Origin: Hansfordia pulvinata
Lineage: Eukaryota; Ascomycota; Sordariomycetes; Xylariales
Direction of reading: 5' to 3'
Length of the DNA stretch: 64,000 nt
NCBI GenBank assembly: GCA_006538405.1
Contig: BJKQ01000004.1
Coordinates: 2,914,001 to 2,978,000, forward strand
The notes under the pieces are model-generated. The model was not told the origin of the DNA. It saw nothing but the letters and a program-made list of their open reading frames with translations, and did no database searches. Below are positions 1-12,618 of the stretch, in pieces (within the stretch, counting starts at the first letter, position 1; every line of letters begins with the position of its first letter). The position numbers were made by a program, and so were the translations under genes.

Positions 1-841
1 GGAGCTCCTCAACGCGGAGCGGCAGGACATGGACAACCAGAACGGAGTGCTCTACTTCGGGACCGTCGTGCACAACGGCGTGAACCACCCGGGGGCGGCC
101 AAGATGTGCCAGGACGCGCCCGGGTGGGAAGGGGAGTGCCTGCTGGAGATGCAGATGCACAGCGCGCTGTCGCGGGCCGGCGCCAAGGTGGCCACGCTGT
201 GGGCGACCGAGACGCGGGGCGCCGAGCACTGGTCGCTGATGGAGCGGCTCCTCGGGGGCAGCGTGGCGGACGACGTCGAGGTCCGGGGCCCGCAGTACCG
301 GCAGGGCGTGTCGGGGGCGGAGAAGCAGGCCGACCTGCTGGCCCTCTGCGCCGCCCTCAAGTCGCTGCACGACGCCGGCTACTACCAGGGCGACGTGCAC
401 GCCGGCAACTACGGCATGGTGCGCGCGGTGGTGCGGCCCGAGTCGAGCACGCTGCGCCCGTTCAAGATGCTCGACCTCGGCCGCGCCGGCCCCCTGCAGG
501 AGCCCGGCGCCCTCAGCGCCGCGGCCCGCGTCGCCCACGACGTCAACGGGCTCGCCGAGGTCGTCTTCCTGGTCGTCTACGGCCGCCACTCGTGGCAGGA
601 CGAGGAGATCATCGAGGTCGGCGAGGACGACGCCACCTGGCCCCGCATGACGGAGCTCCAGCGCAAGCACGTCCTCCGGTCCGACGCCGCGGAACACGGC
701 GAGACGATGCCCGAGGTGCTGGTCGACTTCTTCGACAAGTTCCTCGCCAAGGAACCCAAGAAGAAGGTCACGGTGGACGAAGTCGTCAGGTTCATCCAGA
801 GGAAGATCACGCCCGCGGTCCTCGAGGCCGCCTCGAGGTAG
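1..841 (+). CDS. Divergent protein kinase-like protein, 5' end outside window
   Basis: The frame is open from base 2 to a TAG at 839-841, so the start lies upstream. Numbering from the first Met in the window (base 29), a VAIK-like Lys is at about K25 and an alpha-C Glu at E36 or E40. A catalytic loop GDVHAGNYG spans residues 121-129, with Asp122 and Asn127 at the spacing of a kinase HRDxxxxN loop. A DLG triplet at 149-151 stands in place of DFG. These support a protein-kinase fold with the metal-binding residues kept, but the HRD His-Arg pair and the DFG Phe are replaced, so it is not a standard Ser/Thr kinase. I do not recognise the subfamily; fungal genomes hold many such orphan kinases. 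The C-terminal helix is Lys-rich (KEPKKKVT). No intron is needed in the visible part. Confidence 0.7.
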   Translation, partial: ELLNAERQDMDNQNGVLYFGTVVHNGVNHPGAAKMCQDAPGWEGECLLEMQMHSALSRAGAKVATLWATETRGAEHWSLMERLLGGSVADDVEVRGPQYRQGVSGAEKQADLLALCAALKSLHDAGYYQGDVHAGNYGMVRAVVRPESSTLRPFKMLDLGRAGPLQEPGALSAAARVAHDVNGLAEVVFLVVYGRHSWQDEEIIEVGEDDATWPRMTELQRKHVLRSDAAEHGETMPEVLVDFFDKFLAKEPKKKVTVDEVVRFIQRKITPAVLEAASR

Positions 842-2053
842 CCCGGAGGGGGGCCGGGCTTTCACGCTGGATCCAGGAGAGGGGCGACGGACGAGAAGAG
901 GACAATGGTTGGATGAGATCTTGTTCGTCCCAGCCTTAGTATATAGTAGATAGATAGAAGCGCGCCTCACCCCATCGCCGTACTAGAGAGGCGTTCTGGA
1001 TGGCAGAATACGTGAATACATAGACAGGTCACAGAGCCTCTTCTCCTTGAGGTCAATATAGACTACATACTCGTCATTCATGGATTTTAAGTAGCCTCAC
1101 CGTCGCTACGTTTAGTACAACACGATCATACCGACAGCTCTCTTAAGACTTACAACACCATCGCCGAAAGTGAGATGAATGGAAACCCGCGGTGTTGTCG
1201 CTGACGCCCGCGCGAGAAGAGCCACCGCGCCCCCTCCCGGTATCTGCGTGCTCCCTTGTTCGTGCTCTCTTTTCTCTCTCTATGTAGGCGCCGGGCACGT
1301 TTCGCGCTCAAGAGGGGGCCGCCCATCTTCCCGCCGAGGCCGGGCTCTTCGCTTCCTTGCTCACCTACCTACCTACCCATCTTTCTGCGCCTCTACCCCG
1401 AAGCAGCGCGAGCGAGCCTCCATCTTCTCCGAGTGCCGAGAGGTCTCCCGTCAATATGCCTCGTCGTCTGCCTCGCGGATCTCCCGCCGTCGGAAGCGGT
1501 GCGTTTGGACGGGAACGATGCCGCGGATGAGTGAGGGCGTAAGGGCAGCCTGCCGTCTTCACACAGCCTCGTCTGCCAAGACTTCCACAGCCCGCGCGGG
1601 AGCCTCACTTGAGCCGCAGATTGACCCCCGGATTGGCCGGTGAAAGCCCCCGCTGTGCCGATCAGGGCGAGTGGGCACCAATGGGCTCCTGAGCCTCACT
1701 CCTGGGGCGGGATGATCTTGCAGGAGACGCGCGCCCGTACGTCGACGCGGGACGAAGCTGGGCCTGTTCTCATCACCTCAGTGACATGGACGGGTGATCG
1801 AGAGGGACATACTTGACTGGTACCGGTATCCGGCACATCGAATTGCACACCTGGAAGGCACGACCGTACAGTACATAAGGGCGTGAGGGTACTTTCGCCC
1901 TGCGATCGGGCTGGCTGGGGAACTCTCCCTTCTCCATCCTCAAAACCACCACTCATCCCATCCATCTGTCTGTCATTATCCACACTTCTCTTCACCCCAG
2001 CTGCCATCCTCTAGCCGCACACACCTGTCCCTGACCCGTCCTTCTTCGATAAC
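842..2053. other. Intergenic, no gene recognised
   Basis: Several overlapping ORFs around 1180-1640 have no recognisable domain and look like chance open frames in GC-rich DNA. The first 300 bases probably hold the kinase 3'UTR. The last few hundred bases should hold the promoter of the NLR-type gene. Confidence 0.6.
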
Positions 2054-5000
2054 ATGCCATTGCAGACAATGCCGCCCAGAGACCAGAGCCAAACCGACTC
2101 GACAGTACCGTTCCTCCAACAACCCGTGGACGAGAACTCTCAAGCCTTGGCACTCGCCACGACAGTCCAGCCGTCGGGAATGAGCCATGGATCTCAAGGA
2201 ACAGCGCCCCCTTCGGTCGCTCCAGTGTGGCAGAGGAACGAAACGAGTCGCAGAACGCGTCGCCCGACCTCAAGCGCTACACTATCGGCTGGCTCTGTGC
2301 CATTGATCACGAGTTTGATGCTGTCATCACATTGTTGGACAAGTCCTTCAAAAAGCCATCCGGCATCCGAGGCAACGACAGCAATAGCTACAGATTCGGA
2401 CAGATCGGCGACCACTACGTGGTAGTCACCCTGCTCGACGAAACTGGAATAAGCCCAGCCACTGCCGCAGTCAAAGACATGACTGCGTCCTTTGATCTTC
2501 GGGTTATTTTCATGGTCGGGGTCGCTGGTGGCGCCCCATCTCTCCAAGACATCCGCCTTGGAGACGTCGTTGTCAGCCAATCCATTGAGGGTGCACAGGG
2601 TGTCTTCAACTATGGCCGCGGCAAAATCAAACAACAGCAACGAGGCAACGGTGAACTCGAGTCAACAAGCGATTTCGCGAAGCCTCCCAAGTTCATTCGA
2701 ACAGCGATTAGGACTCTCCGTTTGGAGCACAATCGCCAGGGCCACAATATTAAGGAGACAATCGAGACAGCCCTCGCTCGAAGCTCCATGAAGCCAAGGT
2801 TAAGGCGGGCCTTAGCCCAGCCCGACCCCAACACAGACTTGCTTTTCCAGCCAAACAAGCTCCATGCGGGCAGTGGCGGTGACTGTACCGAGTGCTATGG
2901 GGACGGGACATGTCTTGTTGCTAGGGCCCCGCGAGATCCCGAGGAACACGACGACCCCACGATCCATTATGGTGTGATTGGATGTGCCGACACGGTCATG
3001 AGGGACGCCTTTCTTCGGGACGACCTCTCCCAGAGGAGAGGCATTATTTGTTTTGAAATGGAGACTGCAGGTATCATGAACGAAGTGCCTGCCATTGCTA
3101 TCCGCGGTATCTGCGATTATGCAGATAGTCACAAGAACGATCAATGGAAGGGTTGGGCCGCACTGACTGCGGCTGCGTATGCGAAGGAACTTCTGCTTAC
3201 GATTGAGCCCGGAGTTGTGAGCGAGAGCGAGCCTATTTTGGCGGAGAGTAAGTAGCTACCTACCTGATGAGTTCTGAACAATCAACGCGCTTGGCTATGG
3301 CTTCTAAGACATGCGCAGTCCGTGCAGTTTCCGGGCAGATTGGCGACGTGGATAGCAAAATAGACGGCATCTCTGAAAACCAGCAAAGAGCCGCTCTCAG
3401 AGAGCAACAAGCCGCTCTCGAAAAGCAGCAGAGAGCGTTGCGGGAGTGGCTCTCTCCGCCGGACATGAAGCGACCGTATATCCAGGCACTCACGCGGGGC
3501 CGCGGCGTATGCAAGTCGGGCGATTGGCTTTTCGAGAGGGAGGAGTACACATCGTGGCATCACGGCAGAGGGTCCAACTTTCTGTGGCTGCATGGTAAGC
3601 CGGGCTGTGGTAAGACCACGCTAAGCGCCAAGGTCATCGAGAGGCTTCAGCAGTCTTCCGGCCAGCTTACACTATATTTCTACTTCGCCTACAACGACAA
3701 GAATAGGGACAAGGTCGACGCCATGCTCCGGTCGCTCTTAATGCAATTGCAAGGCCAGGGTCAAAGTGCCCCCTTGGAGGTTGCCTTCAAAAGCTGTCGA
3801 GACGGAATGGATTTGTGGACGGAAGACCTGCTGCATAGCGCTTTGGAGGAGACCCTGGGACTCGTAAACCACGTCAACCTCGTTGTAGATGCTCTTGACG
3901 AGTGCACGGAGCGCTTCAAATTACTTGAGACCATCTGGGGATTTCACCAAAAGCATGTCCACGTCAAGGTCTTGGTGTCCAGCCGACCGGAACAAGAGAT
4001 TGCACGGCATTTCGACAGGTGGGCCGCCGAGGACAAGCTGGAGCAGTACGCCATCTCGTTGCACACCCAAGGAGTCGTGGACGATGTTAACAGATTAATC
4101 CACGCCCGTGTCGGGGATTGGATGCTCAACCAGCGATGGGGCGCGTCTAAGATATATGACGAGGTTGAGTCAGCGCTGTTGGCAAAGGCGAACGGGAGGT
4201 AAGTCGTCACGAGAATGGAATGCTATGGCACCAGCATCTGACAACGCAACGACCAGTTTCCAGTGGGTCGTTTGCCAATTCGACAGGCTTGAGAGTAGCC
4301 CAGCCCTCCTGGATGTACGTGAGGCACTCGAGGGTCTCCCGGACGACCTCAAAGGTACCTACCGTTGGATTTTGAAGAAGAAAATCCCGTCTCATCTACA
4401 TCTCAGAACGATTCGCCTCCTGCAGCTCTTACTATGCTCGAGATGGCCTCTCTCTCTGAACGAGGTCAACGACGCACTTGCCACTTCAACTTCAGTCGGC
4501 CAAACTCCGCTCTTCGATCCCCGGAAACGATTGCCACGGCCCCGCGATATTGCGTCTTACGGATCAGGTCTCGTGACTGTCTTTGACAACTCGGATCCGG
4601 AAGATGAGCTGCCGCTGGTGGGAGAAGCGAGTCCAAGCCGAGAAGACGGGGCTTTAGTCGTCCCACGCGATGGCCGAAACCTAGCGATAGAGTTGTCCCA
4701 TGCTTCAGTAAGGGATTGGCTGGTGGCGGACCGATTGCCGGCTCCATTCGTAGGTGCATTCAGGTCAATGGCGGCACATGCCTCTGTAGCCAGGATGTGC
4801 CTGGCATACCTCCCCAGTCTCGCCGAGTTGCGCCAAGAGACCACGATAAAAGACTATTTGCCCTTCGCGCACTACGCGGAAAGTCATCTTTCGCACTATT
4901 TGCGCAAATCTCAGCCGCATGACGAGTCGACAACGGCCATGGCTAAGATGTTCTGCCGCAACCGCGCTGCAGTCTTGGCATACTACAGTTTCAGGGACTG

Positions 5001-6912
5001 CATGGACCTCACTGGTCGATACCGACCTGCGGGAGACGACACCAGGAGGCCGCCCTTGTACTTTGCCGCAAGCCATGGTCTGGGGCCGGCTGCTGAACAG
5101 CTAATTGCAGAAGGCGCGGATGTGCATCACAATGAGGGCTTGGGGACAGCCCTGTGGGCTGCCGCAGAGGGGGGCCACGCATCGCTGGTCCGCCTCCTGA
5201 TGGCTCACGGTGCCGGCGTTAATGAACCTGGCCTTGGGGGCTTGGTGCCGCTGCAGGTCGCCAAAGACGGCCCAACAATGGAACAGCTGCTGCTGGCCCA
5301 AGATTTGGAAGTCGACGCAGACCCCAAACTCCAGTACGGAAGCCAAAGAGGCTCGGCGCTGCATCGCGCGTGCGCAGCCGGGGCACTGAAGCTGATCCGC
5401 ATGCTCGTCGACAGAGGCGCCGACATCGATCTGCCGAGCCAGGGATACAGGACGACACCGCTGTGCTTTGCCGCCGAGCATGGCCACATTGGGGCGGTGC
5501 GGCTTCTTCTGGAGATGGGCGCCAGCGTCGACGGCGCAGAGCCCGGCCTCGTGGACCCCCCACTGCATCGGGCTTGTGGATCGGGGCATTGCGAAGTGGC
5601 GACACTCCTGCTGGACCAAGGTGCCCGTGTTGATGCAAAGGGCAGAAATGGGATGACGGCACTGCACAGAGCTGGCAGAAGGGGGCGAACGTCAGCAGCG
5701 CTAATCCTCCTACACAGAGGCGCCCCCGTCGACGCATCAAGCGACAGCGGCAAAACACCACTGCATGTGACCTGCATCGCGGATCGCCTGGACACAGCAA
5801 AGACACTGATCGAGTACGGCGCCAATGTAGACGCTAGAGACGGCGATCTTATGACCACGTTGCACCTCGCCTGCAGCAGGGGCTCCACCAAGATCGTGAG
5901 ATTCCTGCTGGGAAAGGTCGATTTGAATGTGCAGGATAATAAGAACGGGGCCACCCCTCTGCACCTCGCCTGTCGCCTCAACGCCCGTGGTTGGCCCAGA
6001 GTCAAGAATGTACAACTTCTGATGGGAAAGGCCGATACCAATGCGCAGGACAAGGACGGGTTACGAGTAGCCCCTCTGCACGCCGCCTGCGAATTTGCAA
6101 AAGACGTCGAGACAGTACGACTTCTGCTCGAAGGCGGCGCAGATATCAACGCACGAGACACATTGTTACGCACGCCACTGTACAACGCCTGCTGCAGTCC
6201 CGAGGTTGCGAGGCTCCTGATTGAGGAAGGAGCCGATGTCAACTCCAGAGACAAGTACTCAAACACCCCTCTGCATTCATGTTCTTGTTGTGGCCAGTTC
6301 TCTGGGTCCGAGACAGCACGGGTGCTACTTGAAAACGGCGCGGATCTCAATGCAAAGAACCAATACTTGGTAACACCATTGGACTACGCCTGCTCTCAGG
6401 GAAACATCAAGGTGGCGCGGCTCTTGTTTGAACATCGCGCAGATATTCACGCAATGCAACAGGACTTGGATATGTTGCTGCACCAAGCCTGCAGCATCGA
6501 CCACCCTAAAATTGTGCGACTTCTGCTCGAGGAGGGCGCCAATCCCAACAACAGAGACGAATTCGGACAAGACCTATTCGATAAGGCATGCCCCCTGGGT
6601 CATACTCAGGTCGTGCGCCATCTGCTTGAGCACGGCGCTGTCCCCGATGGGAAACAGCTGCTGAGAGCCTGTCCCTCGGGCCGGCGGCCTGTGGTCCACC
6701 TGCTTCGGGAGCACGGCGCCGACCCTAAGCACAAGTCGCAAGCTGGCCTCACCGCGCTCGAAACAGCAGCAGAAATGGCAAGGTCTACAGGCGAGCACGA
6801 CCTAATGGCCATGTTGCTTGACAAGGAATGTGAGCCCACGGGAACTGTTGAAATAAGGAGGCTGGTACGCTCCCTACCATCATGTCTATATAGTTCAGAC
6901 CTCCCTTTTTAA
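2054..6912 (+). CDS. NLR-type protein: PNP/UDP phosphorylase domain - NACHT - about 18 ankyrin repeats
   Basis: I read three exon blocks: up to 3247, 3319 (or 3328)-4198, and 4257-6912. Intron 1 has a GTAAGT donor at 3248. Intron 2 (4199-4256) has GTAAGT, a CTGAC branch and an AG that restores phase. The N-terminal part (YTIGWLCAIDHEFDAV... to GICDYADSHKN) is a nucleoside-phosphorylase-like domain. A Gln-rich heptad stretch precedes the NACHT, which has Walker A GKPGCGKTT (3594-3620) and Walker B VVDALDEC (3882-3905). Then come a FQWVVCQFDRLESS segment typical of fungal NACHT-ANK proteins and about 18 ankyrin repeats (TPLHxAC...LLLExGAD) from about 5040 to 6800. Length is about 1520 aa. Family knowledge: such STAND proteins act in fungal non-self recognition; the role here is inferred. 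The start is uncertain: the phosphorylase frame has no in-frame ATG upstream. ATG 2054 lies one frame away, so a lost base at the C5 run 2207-2211 or a short intron must join them. Confidence 0.85.
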
Positions 6913-7524
6913 GAGCATAGATAGAGTTTCCTTCTAATCTAATGCATTCTCACTAAGGTCAATAGGAGAGTGAGAGGGAATGAAATGCATCCAGTGCTGT
7001 GGCGTGCGGGTAGTGAACACAATGCACACGTATCTACGTTGCGACGAGTTCGGGACGGATGCACCCTTGTGGCTCTGCCTGCCACATGCGAGGCTACCAC
7101 ATCAGATGTCTCTTGAACGGTGATTCGCATACAGCAGGCTGTGCCACGCACACAGTTGCGCCTTCTGTCCTCTTTGATGTTGTACACCTTGAGAAGGATG
7201 ACGACTTTTTTGCCCGGCCGCCACATCCCGTCAGACGGCGATGAGGACATAGGAGTGCATGTGACACGAAGTTGGCAGGGTGTTCGTCTGAGGCGGTCTG
7301 GGCGCACGCACACAAATAATTGTCGCGAGTAACCGCAACATGCGCATTGCAACTTAGAGGCAAGACCGACTATGGGAGTGGGATTTGTCCGCTACATAAG
7401 GCACGATGACGAAGCTCATGAAATATCACTACTCAATTCAATGCGCAATTCTATTTAGTTCGGTGTAATATTTTCTTATGAACACCATACCATTGACGCC
7501 TTGGATATAGCTGGTGCAGCTTCG

Positions 7525-7806
7525 TCAGCTTCTCTCGGCCCTCTTCATCCTCATCGGCAGCCTGCCTCGGGTCCACTTACCCAGCTCTCTGAGTTCCCTG
7601 ATGGGAACTCGACGGTGTGTACCCAAGACCTTTTCAGTCCTCTTCCCAAAGGCTCCGATCGCACTTATGTTGTCCACGAGCTTGTCAAACGCCGTGAACC
7701 CGTTTGGGAACTCGCTCTTTTCCATACTTCCAAGCCATTCCTTGACTGACAGCTTCTGCAGGACCGTCTTTGCCCGGGCGTTTCGCTTGGCGCAAGTAGA
7801 AAGCTA
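7525..7806 (-). pseudogene. Possible remnant exon, unidentified
   Basis: One minus-strand frame is open for about 93 codons between a TAG at about 7807 and the TGA at 7525. The peptide has natural-looking composition (KEWLGSMEKSEFPNGFTAFDKL...), unlike the Ser/Arg/Pro-rich shadow ORFs nearby. A GTAAGT lies inside its 3' part and could be a donor. I cannot name a family, and no start exon or partner exon was found, so it could be a gene fragment or a chance ORF. Confidence 0.25.
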
Positions 7807-8734
7807 ACGTGACGTGTGTGTCTGTGCTGTCTCCTGCCTTCAGGCCTCGCTCGTGCTGCGCCGCGAGGGGGCATGACCACTCGGATGACGAAGATTGCGA
7901 CGACGGTGATCGTGAAATGTGACGATGACCACAATGACGATGACGAAGAAGAAGATGGCTGTAAAGACGACTGCGATGAAGGCTGGTACTGCTCAGCCAG
8001 CAAAATCTGTGAGTTCGGGCCACTTTCAAAAACAACCTTTATCGTGTTTTTTAAAAAAAAAAAAAAAAAGGATAATAAGCCCCGCCCTATCAACGTCACG
8101 GAGCCATTCGCCCTGCATTGTGCAAATCTTATGATAATCCCAATAGCCTCGCTGGCTGTCATGCCGGTGTGTATGAACTGACTTATTATTATGCTACTCC
8201 GTTCAACCGTTAACACTTTACTCTATTCACCACGCTCTCTTTATACTAACGTGGAGACTCTGGTCCCCACGCGAAGCAGGATCGTCACTGCCGGATGAAG
8301 TGTCTATCGGAAGAACCTTACCGGGAGCAGGGACGTCTGCGACTGCAGTCTGCCCAGGCGCTGTATCATCCCGACACATGGAATCGTGTTTTCAAGGACC
8401 TTGCAGCATGCTAGGCAAGTGCCTCCTTCTCCCTTCCCCCTCTCTGCGGGCAGGCAGAGGCTCGTTGTAACTTGTAAGAGTTCCGGGCTTCGGGAGGGCA
8501 AAGTGAGACGCACTGGTGTGCACTGCCAAGTCAGACCAGACTGGCCAGGCGGCACAGCCAATCCAAGATTACAGAGTCGACACACTTGGACAGGCGGCAG
8601 GCTGACCAGCACTCGGGACTCAACACGCCAGGGCCACGGCGGGCCGGGCCAGGCCAGGGACAGCCGAGAACATTTAGCTGCCGTTTCACCACGAATCTTA
8701 AGGCCTTTTCACCTCGATGGTGTTGTATTTAATG

Positions 8735-8868
8735 AACCGTAAAAGGGATAAGTCTATTTAAAGTACGTACTTGAGCTATTCTTTTACGAAAGCACCGTAA
8801 ATAAAACCTTTTCTCTTTAAGGTTAATCTTATTACGGTTATCCATGTATTCTGCCCCCTTCCCGTTGC
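8735..8868. repeat. Diverged direct repeat, copy 1
   Basis: Shares AACCGTAAAA(A)GGAT, ACGTAC..TTGAGC and GGTTAT..CCATGTATT..CCC..TTCCC in the same order and orientation with about 12463-12610. By eye the match is roughly two thirds of positions with indels. It abuts the 3' end of secreted-protein paralogue 1. Confidence 0.5.
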
Positions 8869-9477
8869 CTACGCATAAGTATCATAAATGGTCTGCTCGA
8901 TCCTTAATTTAGAGGCCCTTGTGTACATCTTTGCTGCGGCTGCGTTGAAGAAGACGGCGTGCTTGTACCACTCTTGCCACTGTGCATAGTCGGCGCCGAC
9001 GAAGAGGGTGCTCGTCTGGTCTTTTTTGTTAACTGGGGGCTGGCGGGGGTTCTTCGGCGGCTCGTCCTCGGGACGCGGCTGTTTCCAGAAGATGTTGACC
9101 CGGCCCTCGCATTTCGTGGGCTTCTCGATGAGATTCTTGGCGTCGCTCTCGAGTTCGAAGAATGCGACCGCGTCGTCGGGCTTGCTGTTGAGCATGATGA
9201 AGTTTTTGCCCGCGTCCAGGGCTCCGCTGACGTCTTTCACCTCGTCAAATTCGACACTCGTGTGCTTGCCCTTGTCGACGAGATTGGCGACGCTGGCCCC
9301 GTCGGCCTCGAACATGTAGACGGGCGGGCGCTTTTCGTCTTCGCCCGTCGTTTTGCCGACCACGATTCTTGTCGTCGGCCGGCCCAGGGCTGTCGATATG
9401 AGGACGCCGAATGTGAATGCGAGAAGGAGCGTGAGGTTGCTGGGGCCGCGGGCGCGGTGTCTAGAGGCCATGGCCAT
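8869..9477 (-). CDS. Small secreted protein, tandem paralogue 1 (candidate effector)
   Basis: Single exon, about 202 aa from ATG 9475-9477. An in-frame ATG 13 codons upstream (9514-9516) exists, but the paralogue at 10898-11491 lacks it although the surrounding DNA is similar, so the downstream start is preferred. Residues about 2-32 hold basic residues followed by a hydrophobic stretch (NLTLLLAFTFGVLISTALG), a signal peptide or signal anchor. The rest is charged and soluble and has only one Cys. A central VKDVSGALDAGK block and a C-terminal YAQWQEWYKHAVFF block are shared with the paralogue. No catalytic motif is visible. Secretion is inferred from the leader. An effector role is a guess based on size, secretion, family divergence and tandem copies. 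Confidence 0.75.
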   Translation of the reverse strand: MAMASRHRARGPSNLTLLLAFTFGVLISTALGRPTTRIVVGKTTGEDEKRPPVYMFEADGASVANLVDKGKHTSVEFDEVKDVSGALDAGKNFIMLNSKPDDAVAFFELESDAKNLIEKPTKCEGRVNIFWKQPRPEDEPPKNPRQPPVNKKDQTSTLFVGADYAQWQEWYKHAVFFNAAAAKMYTRASKLRIEQTIYDTYA

Positions 9478-10897
<1,420 letters not shown>

Positions 10898-11491
10898 CTA
10901 GCTGCCCTTCCTCATCCACCCAGTCCAGCGGTGCGGCTTGGGATCGACCATCACCTTCTCGCCCTTGGACATCTCGAGGAACTTGGCCGGGTCGGGCTCG
11001 ACGTAGACGGCATACTTGTACCACTTCTGCCACTTCCCGTAGTCCATCTGGAAGACGTTGCGCTTCTGGTCCTCCTTGTTGGGGATGGGGACCATCTGGA
11101 TGCGCGCGCCGCTCTCGTAGTTGAAGAAGACGTTGAAGTTGTCCTTGATGTCGGACCAGCCGTACTTGCTGTCCTCCGCCTGGGCCAGCTGGATGAACCT
11201 CGTCGCGTCGACGCGGGACTCGAAGAAGCCGAGCGCCGAGCCCTTCTCCATGTAGGCTGTGCGGAAGCTCTTGCCCGCGCCGACGTCCCCCCTGACGTTC
11301 TTGACGCCGTTCAGGACCAGCACGCTGGCCACGGGTTTCTCGTCGCTCTTGATGTTTATGTACTCCCACTTGTCCTTCTTGGTCGTCGGGAGGCCCAGAG
11401 CCGCCGAGATGAGGATGCTGACCGTGAGGGCGAGGAGCAGGGTTAGGTTGCCGAGGCCGCCGGCGCGGTGCCTGGACAGCAGGATGGCCAT
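10898..11491 (-). CDS. Small secreted protein, tandem paralogue 2 (candidate effector)
   Basis: Single exon, 197 aa, ATG at 11489-11491. The N-terminus (SRHRAGGLGNLTLLLALTVS...LG.PTT) matches paralogue 1 almost residue for residue through the leader. The blocks VKNVRGDVGAGK and YGKWQKWYKYAVYV match its central and C-terminal blocks, while the rest has diverged and the C-terminal tail differs. No Cys is present in the mature part. It lies on the same strand as paralogue 1, about 1.4 kb away. The leader is better conserved than much of the mature region, the pattern expected of fast-evolving secreted proteins, though I did not count substitutions. Function unknown. Confidence 0.75.
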   Translation of the reverse strand: MAILLSRHRAGGLGNLTLLLALTVSILISAALGLPTTKKDKWEYINIKSDEKPVASVLVLNGVKNVRGDVGAGKSFRTAYMEKGSALGFFESRVDATRFIQLAQAEDSKYGWSDIKDNFNVFFNYESGARIQMVPIPNKEDQKRNVFQMDYGKWQKWYKYAVYVEPDPAKFLEMSKGEKVMVDPKPHRWTGWMRKGS

Positions 11492-12610
11492 GCCGCCGGG
11501 TTGCGTCGGTGCTTGCTGGATGCGGAGATGGGGGATGGCCGTGGTTTCTTGCGGCTTGCTCTTGGTCTTTTTCTAAAGGGGGGATGAGGCGAAAGCCTTG
11601 TGTGAGCGAGCTGCTTCCTCAACAAAGCCTGAACTTTGAAGTGATGAGGGGGAAAGGGGGTGCGTTTTCTTGGTGTTGTAAATGAGAGACACCCTCTACA
11701 CAAGTTTGCTTTTTAAGTAGAAGGGTTTATCACTGCCTGCCGGTAACTTATTTAAAGAAGAAGAATAACTCGGGGGCTTCCATTGCCGGCGAGCCGGCTT
11801 TTTGAACATTTTTTTCTTTCCTTTCCGGGCCGCGGCTATCTTGTGTGGGCGGTATTTGCAAGGTATAGGTATTGATGCCCTGTTTTGCGCTCGTTAAGGA
11901 TTAGGTGGCGACTCTGGCGAGTCTGCGGTGTTGTGTTCGCATTCCCATGCCACGAGTCTTCTGAGTTCGCATTCCCACGCCACTCGGCTTTGCCTTACGG
12001 TCCTCGAGGCTGATGCGGAGGTGGCGATTGACAGGGCCCGAGGTGCCTGAGGCGGCCAGCCAGATCCTCTTCACGTCAGCTGGCTCAGCTGCGAGGTCGG
12101 GTTTTCGAGGGCAGGCCCAGTGCCATGCTTTTACAAAATACAAGCTGAACTGAATTAGCCAGGGTCGTGGCGCACAAGCTGTCTGGACCCGACGGCTGGG
12201 TCTATCTGGATGAGAGAAAAGAAAGAAGAGGAGAAGAGCGCCAGAATACTAGAGCATCTCAGATTCCACAGCGGAGCCTTCGTAGGGCTACATGATCAGA
12301 TCCTTTTAGAGTCAAGTCAGCGAATACCCCAACGGGTATTGTGGGCTCTTATTTCCTTGTACGGCTGCTTAAGGCAGAAACTGCCTTTCCTTTTCGCCTC
12401 TTGTCCAAGTTACAGAAAGTGCGAAGGCTCTTTGAGGTAATTTACTCATATATGTCGTATTGAGCTAACCGTAAAAAGGATGGGTGTATTATCCGTAGAA
12501 GCACGTACGATTACTTGAGCCAACCTTGGGGCCGAGGTAACCTTGCCTTTTCCAGGTCAGTACAGTTAGGTTATTCACCATGTATTTTACCCACATTCCC
12601 TTCGCTTGCG
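11492..12610. other. Intergenic upstream of paralogue 2
   Basis: Holds the paralogue-2 promoter, sequence resembling the upstream region of paralogue 1, and the second diverged direct repeat. No ORF with domain features. Confidence 0.5.
12463..12610. repeat. Diverged direct repeat, copy 2
   Basis: Matches about 8735-8868 in order and orientation and ends at the left target-site copy of the transposon at 12611. It may be the 3' flank of a lost third copy of the secreted-protein unit. Confidence 0.45.
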
Positions 12611-12618
12611 TTCAAGTG
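12611..12618. repeat. Target site duplication, left copy
   Basis: TTCAAGTG directly outside the left terminal inverted repeat; identical 8-mer at 13077-13084. Confidence 0.85.

Larger units (their letters stand above)
6913..8868. other. Intergenic, mostly without recognised genes
   Basis: Holds the 3' end of the NLR gene, a run of 17 A at about 8053-8069, a possible coding remnant on the minus strand (7525-7806) and a diverged repeat segment (about 8735-8868). The other ORFs here overlap on both strands without domain features. Confidence 0.5.

Noticed and set aside
2194..2640. 148-codon minus-strand ORF opposite the phosphorylase domain
   Set aside because: Antisense shadow of the conserved PNP domain; no independent features.
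8047..8069. Poly-A tract as the tail of a retroposon
   Set aside because: No target duplication or LINE/SINE-like body was recognised beside it; a simple A run is sufficient.
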